A stretch of 31,193 nucleotides of DNA from JAQBDA01 sp964525785 (GTDB lineage Bacteria; Chloroflexota; Anaerolineae; Anaerolineales; UBA4823): contig CAZGIX010000035.1 of assembly GCA_964525785.1 (NCBI GenBank), forward strand, positions 1 to 31,193, written 5' to 3'. The notes below the pieces were generated by a model that did not search any database, was not told the DNA's origin, and worked only from the letters and a program-made list of their open reading frames with translations. Made by a program: the position numbers and the translations under genes. Shown one piece after another: positions 6,326 to 13,647 of the stretch (position 1 is the stretch's first letter; the number at the start of each line of letters is the position of its first letter).

Positions 6326-9157
6326 CTAACGATAGACAGCGGGCAAGAAAGTGGGATGGATGTCTACCTGCGTCACCACTGGCGGACCAGAAGCCGATAC
6401 CCCTTCGGCGCAGGTGACGCTGTAGCTGGTATTGACCACCTCCAACCCACCCAGTACTCGAGTCCGAAACGATAAGGTGCGCGTTTCGCCCACTGCCAGA
6501 AGAGGCAGATTCCAATATAGCCTCCCATCGATAATATGACCTCCGTCTGTGGCGCTGCCAGGGATATATTCGACATTGGCGGGCAAGGTGTCGGTGATGA
6601 CCACGATGGTTGCTTGCTGGCCCAGGTTCTGCACGTGCAGTGTGTACAACAGCTCCTCGCCAACGCCCACAGGGTCTGGTGCAGCGGTCTTGGTGATGCG
6701 CAGCACAGGCTGATCGGTGATATACGCCACCGCAGTGGCAAGCACCGGTGTGACCAGGCTGCTGTGTTCGATGACGGCGGTATTGGTCAGCGCCCCGCTG
6801 AAATTCGCGTCCACCAACACGCTGAAAGTGATCATCTCCTGAGAATATGGCGCCAGATTTCCGTTCCAATCAAAGCTGACGATATCGCTGATCAGTTCGC
6901 CCGCACTGGCAACGGCGTCGCGCTGGTAGGTGCTGTGCTCCCAGGGGAAGATATCGCTCACCTGCACTCCGTATAGCGGAGATGAGCTGGAATTAACCAC
7001 ATGGACGGAATAGGTAAGCACATTCCCTTCCCCGGGGCGCGCCAGAGTCGGTGTCACCATCTTGAAGGAATCAATCAATCCTACTTCACGCACCACGCTC
7101 GTCACTGGCTCGCCCCAGTTCGAGGCCGGCAGGGTTCCGCTGTACCAGGTGGCGGCGTAATTGTGATTGACGATCAGCGTGCCGCTGACCTGATCGGGGT
7201 CGATCTGCACCACGAACGAGCGGTAGACGCGGTCGCCCGGGCTCATACTGGGCAGGTCCCACGCGACGACGGTGCCTAACCCCGAGGGCGATGAGGCTCC
7301 CCCATCGTTGACACGCACAAGGGTAGTGCTGGCGGGTACGGTGTCGGTCAATACGGGTGGAAAGGATGATTCATCCGTGCTGAGGCCGCTGTTATACACC
7401 TGCAGCTGATAGGTCATCACCTCCCCGGCGCCGATCACCGTTGGAGCGGTCTTACTTGGGATCAGGTTCGGGTAATGAGTGATGGTCCCGGTAACCGTGG
7501 CGGTATAGAGCGGGGTAGTGTAGTCGCCAAGCTCGTCGCTCATCACGACAGTAGCCGTATAATAGGTGCCTTCTTCGCCGCCAATGGTGCTTTGCCCTAC
7601 TATGGTGGTGATCGTCACCGCCTGATTCACAGCCAGGTCGCCGGTCCACAGGTACTCGACGCATTTCTCACCGCACTCGGGGCCTTCGCTGAAATGACCC
7701 AGCGGCGGATCTTGCAGCAGGTCATTGAACGAGACGCTGATCCGTCCAAACATAAGCCGCGCAGTGGCATTCAAGGCGCTGCCTGGTCCCAGATTGTGCA
7801 GCACCAGGGTCGGTGTAACCGGACCAGTGCCGCCGCCGGGTTTCTTGGCTACCGGATCCAGCCACAGCTCGGCGCTGAATGTCGGGGCATGCACCAGGCT
7901 GGCAAGCGGCTCACCTGTCGCGCAGACGCCTTCAGCACTGCACATAGCATACAAGTCGTTGCTCACATACACCTGCGCGACATCGCCAACGTACACCGTA
8001 TACGTAAAGAGCGCAGAAGCGCCGGTATCCAGCTGATCCAGATTCCATATCACTTCGTTGCCCTGCAGGCTGCCGCCTCGCCGGTACTCCACACCCTCGG
8101 GCAGGCTGTCGCTGATCTCCAGATCGGTCGCTAAAGAGCCGCGGTTGAGCACTACCAGCGTGTAGGTGAACTCGCGGTTTGCACCCACGGGATCGGGCCA
8201 GGTCGATTTGGCGATGAACAGCTCCGGATCTACAACCGTTACCGTGTACGGCTCCCCAACAGTCACGCCGTAAGGGGTGCTGCTGACCTGGTAATCATCG
8301 TTGCTGATGACCGTACCTGAGACCACACCGCTAAGGTCGACGCTGAAGGTAAAGACACTGCTGGCTCCTGTAGCCAGGGAGAGCGTACGCTCCCATGTGA
8401 CCAGGCGCCCGTTCGGGCTGAGCTGCCCATCCGGACCAAGGCTTTCCACGGTCGTTTGCGCCGGCACATGATCCTGGACAGTGGCGGGAAGGTCGCTGGC
8501 GGGCTGCCCGATGTTGGTCACTTCCAGGTAGTAGGTCAGCGGACTGGCGGGACCCGGCTTTTCAGGCGCAGACGTCTTCTGGATCGTGAAGACGGGCTCG
8601 TCGGTGATCAAGGCTGTAGCGACTGCATATATCGGCTCGGGGATATCTGGATGAGCGATCGTTGCTGTGTTGCTGATCACACCACTGAAGCCCGGGTCGA
8701 CATCCACCGAGAAGCTGACCACCACGCGCTGATCGAAGCCCACATCGCCGCTCCATGCCAAGACACCGCCGTTAAAAACCGGGGCAGGCGGCGCGCTGGA
8801 TTGGGCATCGTTGTTATAGGTTGCATTAGGCGGCAGGACATCCACCATAGATACACCGTCGGCTTGCCAGGCGCCGGTATTGAGGATCTCGATTCGATAG
8901 TTCAGCGTCTCACCGCCGGTGTGTGCCAGTGCTGGCGAGACAGTTTTTATCGACAGGCTGAGCTTCGGATAGCCGTCCGGCGGTGGAATAGGTGCTGACG
9001 GTTCCTGCCCTGCAGGCGCATCCGGCGCTGCCGCGTAGACCTGTCCGGCCATCCCGCGCGCCATTCCGAGCGCAGCAATCACCAGGATAAGCGCAAACAA
9101 GAAAGTACCGGTCAAACAAGCTGCCCTGACAGGAGTAGCATACTTATGTCTGTTCAT
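6326..9157 (-). CDS. Secreted protein of seven DUF11-type repeat modules
   Basis: A 943-residue exported protein. The start at 9157 (M-N-R-H-K-Y) is chosen because GGAGG lies seven bases upstream; an in-frame ATG seven codons earlier lacks this. A signal peptide covers about residues 1-43 (T-G-T-F-L-F-A-L-I-L-V-I-A-A-L-G, Ala-rich cleavage site). Seven modules of about 120 residues follow, each opening with a K-T/S-x-x-P-x-x-x-x-x-G-x-x-x-x-Y-x-L-x-V-x-N-x-G pattern and D-x-L-P/V-P, as in DUF11 (B_ant_repeat/TIGR01451) domains. Module 4 is the most divergent. The protein ends I-H-P-T-F-L-P-A-V-Y-R, a tail like that of the beta-helix protein at 436-4029. DUF11 arrays are extended cell-surface beta-sandwich stalks. 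No enzymatic domain is seen. Confidence 0.88.
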   Translation of the reverse strand: MNRHKYATPVRAACLTGTFLFALILVIAALGMARGMAGQVYAAAPDAPAGQEPSAPIPPPDGYPKLSLSIKTVSPALAHTGGETLNYRIEILNTGAWQADGVSMVDVLPPNATYNNDAQSSAPPAPVFNGGVLAWSGDVGFDQRVVVSFSVDVDPGFSGVISNTATIAHPDIPEPIYAVATALITDEPVFTIQKTSAPEKPGPASPLTYYLEVTNIGQPASDLPATVQDHVPAQTTVESLGPDGQLSPNGRLVTWERTLSLATGASSVFTFSVDLSGVVSGTVISNDDYQVSSTPYGVTVGEPYTVTVVDPELFIAKSTWPDPVGANREFTYTLVVLNRGSLATDLEISDSLPEGVEYRRGGSLQGNEVIWNLDQLDTGASALFTYTVYVGDVAQVYVSNDLYAMCSAEGVCATGEPLASLVHAPTFSAELWLDPVAKKPGGGTGPVTPTLVLHNLGPGSALNATARLMFGRISVSFNDLLQDPPLGHFSEGPECGEKCVEYLWTGDLAVNQAVTITTIVGQSTIGGEEGTYYTATVVMSDELGDYTTPLYTATVTGTITHYPNLIPSKTAPTVIGAGEVMTYQLQVYNSGLSTDESSFPPVLTDTVPASTTLVRVNDGGASSPSGLGTVVAWDLPSMSPGDRVYRSFVVQIDPDQVSGTLIVNHNYAATWYSGTLPASNWGEPVTSVVREVGLIDSFKMVTPTLARPGEGNVLTYSVHVVNSSSSPLYGVQVSDIFPWEHSTYQRDAVASAGELISDIVSFDWNGNLAPYSQEMITFSVLVDANFSGALTNTAVIEHSSLVTPVLATAVAYITDQPVLRITKTAAPDPVGVGEELLYTLHVQNLGQQATIVVITDTLPANVEYIPGSATDGGHIIDGRLYWNLPLLAVGETRTLSFRTRVLGGLEVVNTSYSVTCAEGVSASGPPVVTQVDIHPTFLPAVYR

Positions 9158-9248
9158 TGGCACGCCTCCATTTCTCAATTAGCACAAAACACGAATACTG
9201 GATCAGTAACTGATCACCCATGCGATGTCTTTTCGCGGAGCGGAGAGA

Positions 9249-9299
9249 CGAGGAATCCCTGAATCTCGGATTATTTACAACATCGGCAGGGATTCCTCG
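9249..9299. repeat. 13-bp perfect inverted repeat, MITE-like
   Basis: CGAGGAATCCCTG (9249-9261) and CAGGGATTCCTCG (9287-9299) pair perfectly around a 25-base spacer, in the 260-base gap between the HEAT protein gene and the DUF11 gene. No U tract follows on either strand, so it is a poor terminator. The AGGGATTCCTCG core resembles dispersed intergenic repeats, but only one copy occurs in this window. Nothing else was recognised in 9158-9417. Confidence 0.5.
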
Positions 9300-9417
9300 C
9301 CCCTTCAGAGATCGGAATGGCATCCAGACCGGAGAAGAGACCTTATCAGGTATAGATGTTATATTGAAATAAACGCAGGACAGGGGAGTTAATTAATTAC
9401 CTAACAATAAAGCAAGC

Positions 9418-10458
9418 TCAGAGCATTTCCCCGGCTTTGTTCGCCGCGTGGCGCACACGTTCGTCATCATCCAGGCGAGCGGCATCCACCAGCCGGGCGG
9501 CTGCCCAGCGCAGATGCACATTGTCCTGAGCGCTTAATAGCTCTTCCAGCGCCCAAACCCCTGTAAGGCGCACTGAGGGGTCTTCCTCTTTAAGTAGGCG
9601 CTCCACAGCCGGCAGAGCCGGGGTGCCGATCAATCCCAATCCACGGGCAGCATAGAGCGCCACCAATGGTTCGCTATCGCCGGCGCGGCAGCGGATAATA
9701 TCCGTCAGGGTATCAACGGCGCGGGGATCGTTCATCCGCCCCAGCGCCCAGGCAGCCTGATGCTGACCGATCAGCGGCGGTCCTTCCAGCACATTGACCA
9801 GCGCCGTACCGATCTGCTGGCGTCTCTCGGCGTCTGTGATCCGGCTGCCCAACCAGCCCAAGGCCCACATGGCGCTCTGGCGGGCACCCTCGTCTGGATC
9901 GGAAAGCAGGTCGATCAGAGGCTGCACAGCCTGCACGTCGCCCAGCTTGCCCAACGTGACCGCCGCCAGCTCCCGGTGTGGGTAGCTCTCCTGCTCCTGC
10001 AGATCACTCAGCATGCTGGCAGTGGCCTGGGCACGCAGGCTGTGCGGGACTGCCCAAAACTGGTCGGCGGTGACGCTTTCCGCCTCGTTATATGCCACGT
10101 AGCGCACCCAACCATCGGCATCTGCCAGGCCACGCACCAATCCCTCCACATCCCTTTCGGCGGCGCTGGCAAGCACCTGCCTGGCTCGCTGGGTACGAGG
10201 ATGGAAGGCGGTGTATAGCGCTGCACCAACCCAAAACACCAGTACTACGGACCCGAATACACCCGCTACCACCCGCAGGATCATTACCAGGTCCGGTGGC
10301 AGGAAAGGTAGACGCATCCATACCGCCAGGGCGATCAAGGTCAAGCTCGCTGCGCCTGCCGTACCCACGGCGCGCCAGTTGACATAGCCGCAGTACGGGC
10401 ATGCCCAGGCCTCCATATGGGGGTGTCTGCATCGCGGGCAGGCGTCGTATAAAGACAT
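9418..10458 (-). CDS. Zinc-ribbon membrane protein with cytoplasmic HEAT repeats
   Basis: A 346-residue protein. The start at 10458 (M-S-L-Y-D-A-C-P-R-C) puts the zinc ribbon at the very N-terminus and lies 10 bases after the stop of the upstream exonuclease gene. C7-x2-C10 and C20-x2-C23 form a zinc ribbon. Two hydrophobic spans follow (about 30-50 and 58-80). From about residue 95 to the end there are HEAT/PBS-lyase-like repeats, recognised by phrases such as A-A-V-T-L-G-K-L-G-D-V-Q-A-V-Q-P-L-I-D-L-L, A-L-G-W-L-G and A-W-A-L-G-R-M-N-D-P-R-A-V. HEAT solenoids mediate protein contacts. The ribbon-membrane-solenoid order suggests an anchored scaffold; partner and role are unknown. Probably co-transcribed with the exonuclease gene. 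Confidence 0.75.
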   Translation of the reverse strand: MSLYDACPRCRHPHMEAWACPYCGYVNWRAVGTAGAASLTLIALAVWMRLPFLPPDLVMILRVVAGVFGSVVLVFWVGAALYTAFHPRTQRARQVLASAAERDVEGLVRGLADADGWVRYVAYNEAESVTADQFWAVPHSLRAQATASMLSDLQEQESYPHRELAAVTLGKLGDVQAVQPLIDLLSDPDEGARQSAMWALGWLGSRITDAERRQQIGTALVNVLEGPPLIGQHQAAWALGRMNDPRAVDTLTDIIRCRAGDSEPLVALYAARGLGLIGTPALPAVERLLKEEDPSVRLTGVWALEELLSAQDNVHLRWAAARLVDAARLDDDERVRHAANKAGEML

Positions 10459-10468
10459 GAATCCTGGT

Positions 10469-11137
10469 TTAATATCCGAAGACGGAGCTGCGATCCTCTC
10501 GGCCAAAATCCCAGCCGTTGACCGCCAGGTGCACCAGGTCGGGGATAAACGCCTGGCAGCGGGCATTCAGCTCGGCATAGGATGGTCCGGTGGGAAGGCA
10601 TCCTTTGCGCTGCAGGATGCCCTCCAGCTCACTCTTTAGATTGATCAGCCACAGCACATCGTTGGCGGCATACTTGAGCTGCTCGGGGGTCAGATCATCC
10701 CGCAGCCAGTCCGTCGAGGTCTGGCTTTTATCCAGCTCCACTTTGAAGAACTCTTTCACCAGCACGCTCAGGCTGTGCTCCGGTGAATAGGTGCGGGCGA
10801 TCTTGCTGGCGATCTTGGTGCAGTAGGCATTCTGCACGGTCACGCCCAGGTTGGTCAGGAAAAAGCTGCAGTCTGCCAATGCAAAGTGGAAAATCTTGAC
10901 CACATTTGGATCGAGCAGCAGCCTTTTCAGGTTTACACTTGCCGGCCAATCCCGTGTCTTGAGGAAATTGAGATTGCGCTCGCCATCGCTGATCTGCACC
11001 AGGCACAACAGGTCGCGCTGCGGGTTCAAGCCGGTCAGCTCGGTATCGACAGCCACCTCCCGGCAGGCGAGCAAGCGCTGTAAGTCAGCGCCGGTCAGGT
11101 CAGGTTGCACCTGGTACTGGGGAAATTTATTTGGCAT
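10469..11137 (-). CDS. Ribonuclease D-like 3'-5' exonuclease (DEDDy)
   Basis: A 222-residue protein with the DnaQ-like exonuclease fold of ribonuclease D. Exo I is D31-T-E33 in V-A-V-D-T-E-L-T-G-L. Exo II is F-H-F-A-L-A-D89. Exo III is Y156-A-A-N-D160, the tyrosine form of the DEDD family. H-S-L-S-V-L-V-K matches the usual helix between Exo II and III. Ribonuclease D trims 3' ends of structured RNAs, notably tRNA precursors. The HRDC domain of full-length RNase D is absent; single-domain versions of this size are common outside proteobacteria. GAGAGG lies two bases before the ATG, unusually close. Substrate RNA versus DNA cannot be told from sequence alone. Confidence 0.85.
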   Translation of the reverse strand: MPNKFPQYQVQPDLTGADLQRLLACREVAVDTELTGLNPQRDLLCLVQISDGERNLNFLKTRDWPASVNLKRLLLDPNVVKIFHFALADCSFFLTNLGVTVQNAYCTKIASKIARTYSPEHSLSVLVKEFFKVELDKSQTSTDWLRDDLTPEQLKYAANDVLWLINLKSELEGILQRKGCLPTGPSYAELNARCQAFIPDLVHLAVNGWDFGREDRSSVFGY

Positions 11138-11277
11138 GGCCTCTCGCTAGAGATTAGAATGAAAGCATGGTTCAGGTCCTGTAATTATATAACACATAAC
11201 CAGGTGTAGGCATAAAACTGGAAAACAGGTCAAAATCTCTCTGTGCGCACCCCAAACTCTGTGGTAAAAACAAGCCT

Positions 11278-11934
11278 ATGGATCGACAAGAAGTAATCGC
11301 GAAAACCGAGGCCTTTGTCAAAGAAAGCCTGGATGGCCAGGGCGCCGGGCACGACTGGTTGCACATCCAACGCGTGGAGGACAATGCTACGCGCATTGCC
11401 GAAGTCGAGGGCGCGGACCTGTACATCGTCCGTCTGGCGGCCCTGCTGCACGACATTGCGGATTATAAATTCCACGCTGGCGACGAAGACGCTGGGCCGC
11501 GCATCGCCCGTAGCTGGCTGCAAAGCCTTGGCCTGCCGGAAGGGGTGATCGAGCAGGTCTGCCGGATTATCCACGAGGTTTCATTCCGAGGGGCCGGCAC
11601 CCCGGTTGAGCGTCCCTCCAGCCTCGAGGGCCAGGTGGTGCAGGACGCCGACCGCCTGGATGCCATCGGAGCCATCGGCATCGCCCGGGCCTTTTCCTAC
11701 GGCGGGTACAAGGGGCGCAGCCTGTATGAGCCCGATATCTCCCCGGAGCAGCACAGCTCATTCGATGAGTACAAGCGCAACCAGAGCCCGACGATCAACC
11801 ATTTCTACGAGAAGCTGCTCCTGCTGCGAGACCTGATGAACACCGAGACCGCTCGCCGCATCGCCGATGGCAGGCATGCCTACATTCAGGAATTCCTGGA
11901 GCGTTTCTTTGCCGAATGGCAGGGGAGGGACTGA
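11278..11934 (+). CDS. HD-domain metal-dependent phosphohydrolase (YedJ-like)
   Basis: A 218-residue cytoplasmic HD-superfamily enzyme. Metal-binding residues are visible as H25 (G-H-D-W-L-H), H58-D59 (A-A-L-L-H-D-I-A-D), H99 (I-I-H-E-V-S-F) and D123 (V-Q-D-A-D-R-L-D-A-I-G-A-I-G). The G-H-D-W-x-H-I-x-R-V opening and D-A-D-R-L-D-A-I-G-A are characteristic of the YedJ-type subgroup. That group hydrolyses phosphate esters, with a natural substrate that is poorly defined. Full family length, no truncation. No clear Shine-Dalgarno site precedes the ATG. The gene starts a plus-strand run that continues with moaC after 21 bases. Confidence 0.88.
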   Translation: MDRQEVIAKTEAFVKESLDGQGAGHDWLHIQRVEDNATRIAEVEGADLYIVRLAALLHDIADYKFHAGDEDAGPRIARSWLQSLGLPEGVIEQVCRIIHEVSFRGAGTPVERPSSLEGQVVQDADRLDAIGAIGIARAFSYGGYKGRSLYEPDISPEQHSSFDEYKRNQSPTINHFYEKLLLLRDLMNTETARRIADGRHAYIQEFLERFFAEWQGRD

Positions 11935-11942
11935 ATTTCCGT

Positions 11943-11948
11943 TATAAT
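11943..11948 (+). promoter_or_regulatory. Consensus -10 box giving a probably leaderless moaC transcript
   Basis: TATAAT ends seven bases before the moaC ATG at 11956, so transcription would begin at or next to the start codon. There is no Shine-Dalgarno site in the 20 bases before the ATG. No good -35 hexamer is seen at the expected spacing, so the element may instead be chance in an AT-rich junction. Confidence 0.4.
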
Positions 11949-11955
11949 TCCACGC

Positions 11956-12441
11956 ATGTCATCCAAATTATCCCATATAGACGAAACCGGCCGCGCTCAC
12001 ATGGTGGACGTGAGCCATAAGCCGGACAGCGAGCGCACCGCGGTCGCAGCAGGCGATGTGCTCATGCGCCCCGATACGCTGGCTCAGATCCGGGCGGGCA
12101 CGCTCAAGAAGGGCGACCTGCTCACCACCGCCCAGCTGGCGGGCATCATGGCTGCTAAGCGCACTGCCGAGCTGATCCCGTTGTGCCACCCGCTGCCCCT
12201 GACACACATATCGGTCGACCTGGAGCTGGACGAAAGCCTGCCGGGCGTGCGCATCCGCGCCACAGCGCGCACCACCGGCAAGACCGGTGTCGAGATGGAA
12301 GCCCTGACCGCGGTGTCGGTTGCAGCTTTGACCGTCTATGATATGGCCAAGGCGGTCGAGAAGAGCATGCGCATTCAGAACATCCGCTTGCTGGAGAAGC
12401 ACGGCGGCAAATCTGGGGATGTGATCAATGAACCAGGTTAG
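11956..12441 (+). CDS. moaC: Cyclic pyranopterin monophosphate synthase MoaC
   Basis: A 161-residue protein matching MoaC over its full length. MoaC converts the 3',8-cyclo-dihydro-GTP made by MoaA into cyclic pyranopterin monophosphate, the first stable intermediate of molybdenum cofactor synthesis. Diagnostic features are M-V-D-V-S near residue 16, K51-K52-G-D, P-L-C-H-P-L-P-L-T-H with H78, and G-V-E-M-E-A-L-T-A-V with E113/E115. The Y-D-M-A-K-A-V-E-K segment carries D129 and K132. The 3' end overlaps moaD by 14 bases, showing an operon. moaA is not in the window, so the first step must be encoded elsewhere. Confidence 0.96.
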   Translation: MSSKLSHIDETGRAHMVDVSHKPDSERTAVAAGDVLMRPDTLAQIRAGTLKKGDLLTTAQLAGIMAAKRTAELIPLCHPLPLTHISVDLELDESLPGVRIRATARTTGKTGVEMEALTAVSVAALTVYDMAKAVEKSMRIQNIRLLEKHGGKSGDVINEPG

Positions 12442-12676
12442 AGTGCTCTTCTTCGCCACGCTGAAGGAGCGTGCCGGGGTGCGCGAGACTACGTTGGAGC
12501 TGCCCGAGAGTGCTACTGTGGGCGATCTGAAGCGCCTGCTTGCCCTGCGCTTCCCTGACCTGGCCGAGGCGCTGCCCTCCTCCCTGGTGGCTTTGCAGCG
12601 TGAATTTGCATTCGATGATGACCCCGTCCCCGCCGGGGTTGAGGCGGCTTTATTCCCACCGGTCAGCGGCGGCTGA
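12428..12676 (+). CDS. moaD: Molybdopterin synthase sulfur-carrier subunit MoaD
   Basis: An 82-residue ubiquitin-like protein ending in P-P-V-S-G-G. The C-terminal Gly-Gly is adenylated and then thiocarboxylated, and it carries the sulfur that MoaE transfers to cyclic pyranopterin monophosphate. The N-terminal V-R-V-L-F-F-A-T-L-K-E-R-A-G and L-P-E-S-A-T-V-G-D-L motifs are typical of MoaD. It overlaps moaC by 14 bases and precedes moaE by 8 bases, so expression of the synthase subunits is coupled. The normal family length is about 80 residues. Confidence 0.95.
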   Translation: MNQVRVLFFATLKERAGVRETTLELPESATVGDLKRLLALRFPDLAEALPSSLVALQREFAFDDDPVPAGVEAALFPPVSGG

Positions 12677-12684
12677 GCATCTCC

Positions 12685-13149
12685 ATGCCCACACAATATC
12701 CGACGGTCTTCGCCATCACCGAAGAAGTGCTCGACCTGGATGCTCTGCTGGCGCGCATCACCCTGCCATCTACAGGAGCAGCCTGCCTGTTTACCGGGAT
12801 GGTGCGCGCCATTACCCAACGCGGCGAAGCGCACGAAACTACTTATCTTGAATACGAGGCGTATAAACCCATGGCAGAGGCCAAGATGCGCCAGGTTGCC
12901 GACGAGATCCGCCAGCGCTGGCCCAGCGTGGAGGGTATTGCCATCGTGCAGCGCATCGGACGTCTGGACGCGGGCACGCCGACCGTGATGATTGCATGCA
13001 CGGCAGCCCACCGGGATACGGGCGTCTTCGAAGCCGCCCGCTACGGCATCGACCGGCTCAAGGAGATCGTCCCCGTGTGGAAGAAAGAGGTCGGGCCGGA
13101 AGGGCAAACCTGGGTCGAGGGAGAGTATGTCCCCGGTCGGGGTGAGTAA
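12685..13149 (+). CDS. moaE: Molybdopterin synthase catalytic subunit MoaE
   Basis: A 154-residue protein with the MoaE fold. It forms a heterotetramer with MoaD and inserts two sulfurs into cyclic pyranopterin monophosphate to give molybdopterin. Signatures are F-T-G-M-V-R near residue 36, Y-L-E-Y-E-A-Y-K-P-M-A and I-V-Q-R-I-G-R-L. The catalytic segment is H-R-D-T-G-V-F-E-A-A-R-Y-G-I-D-R-L-K-E, followed by I-V-P-V-W-K-K-E with the active-site lysines. It is the last gene of the moaCDE run; a probable mobile cassette begins only seven bases after its stop. Confidence 0.96.
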   Translation: MPTQYPTVFAITEEVLDLDALLARITLPSTGAACLFTGMVRAITQRGEAHETTYLEYEAYKPMAEAKMRQVADEIRQRWPSVEGIAIVQRIGRLDAGTPTVMIACTAAHRDTGVFEAARYGIDRLKEIVPVWKKEVGPEGQTWVEGEYVPGRGE

Positions 13150-13155
13150 AGACAA

Positions 13156-13639
13156 TAACGCAGAGACGCAAAGACGCAGAGAAGATAAAACAGCTATGCA
13201 CGAGAACCAGGTCAGCGGATTAATTATCAATGCAGCTCTGGAAGTACACCGGGCAATGGGTGGCCCTGGGTTGCTGGAGAGCGTCTATGAAGAAGCCCTG
13301 GCATATGAATTACGCATGCGAAGTTTAATGGTTGAACGCCAGAAGATGATCCCATTGGCTTATAAGGGGAATCTTCTATCGTCTGGACAAAAGTTGGACC
13401 TTTTGGTTGAGGATAAAGTTATCGTTGAATGCAAGGCTACCACAGAATATTATCCAATCTTTGACGCCCAATTACTCACATATCTCAGGCTCACGGGAAT
13501 AAAGTTGGGGCTTGTGATCAACTTCGGTGAGAAATTATTAAAAAATGGCATCCATCGCGTGGTTAATGGGTTATAGGTGAAGAAGTTTCGCCTTCCATTT
13601 CAAAACTCTGCGTCTCTGCCGCTTAGCGGCTCTGCGTTA
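13156..13639. mobile_element. GxxExxY gene cassette bounded by imperfect inverted repeats
   Basis: The left end (13156-13181) reads TAACGCAGAGACGC followed by AAAGACGCAGAG. The right end (13606-13639), read on the minus strand, begins TAACGCAGAGCCGCTAAG and ends GGCAGAGACGCAGAG, so the two ends match as imperfect terminal inverted repeats. The right arm holds an extra inner palindrome GCCGCTTAGCGGC (13618-13630). Between them lies a single gene (13196-13576) that looks less GC-rich than its neighbours. No transposase is present. The unit sits between the moaE stop and the ATG of the threonine synthase gene, eight bases after the right end, so it may have displaced that gene's native upstream region. 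Mobility is inferred from structure. Confidence 0.65.
13196..13576 (+). CDS. GxxExxY family protein (PD-(D/E)XK nuclease-like)
   Basis: A 126-residue protein with the defining motif G-L-L-E-S-V-Y (GxxExxY) after A-L-E-V-H-R-A-M-G-G-P. It has the nuclease-like core L-D-L-L-V-E-D-K-V-I-V-E-C-K-A-T: D, E and K positions of a PD-(D/E)XK-type active site can be read as L-D-L-L and V-E-C-K. The ending Y-L-R-L-T-G-I-K-L-G-L-V-I-N-F-G is also typical. The biochemical activity of this family is not established to my knowledge. The ATG at 13196 is chosen because the protein then begins at the usual N-terminus; an upstream extension of the frame would read into the inverted repeat and moaE. Ribosome site weak (GAGAAGA). 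It is flanked by inverted repeats, suggesting it travels as a cassette. Confidence 0.85.
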   Translation: MHENQVSGLIINAALEVHRAMGGPGLLESVYEEALAYELRMRSLMVERQKMIPLAYKGNLLSSGQKLDLLVEDKVIVECKATTEYYPIFDAQLLTYLRLTGIKLGLVINFGEKLLKNGIHRVVNGL

Positions 13640-13647
13640 AAGCTTTT

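Noticed and set aside
11968..13230. Long open frame (420 codons) on the minus strand opposite moaC, moaD and moaE
   Set aside because: It lies antisense to three well-recognised genes, its product shows only low-complexity Arg/Ser/Cys stretches, and GC-rich codon bias explains the absence of stops.
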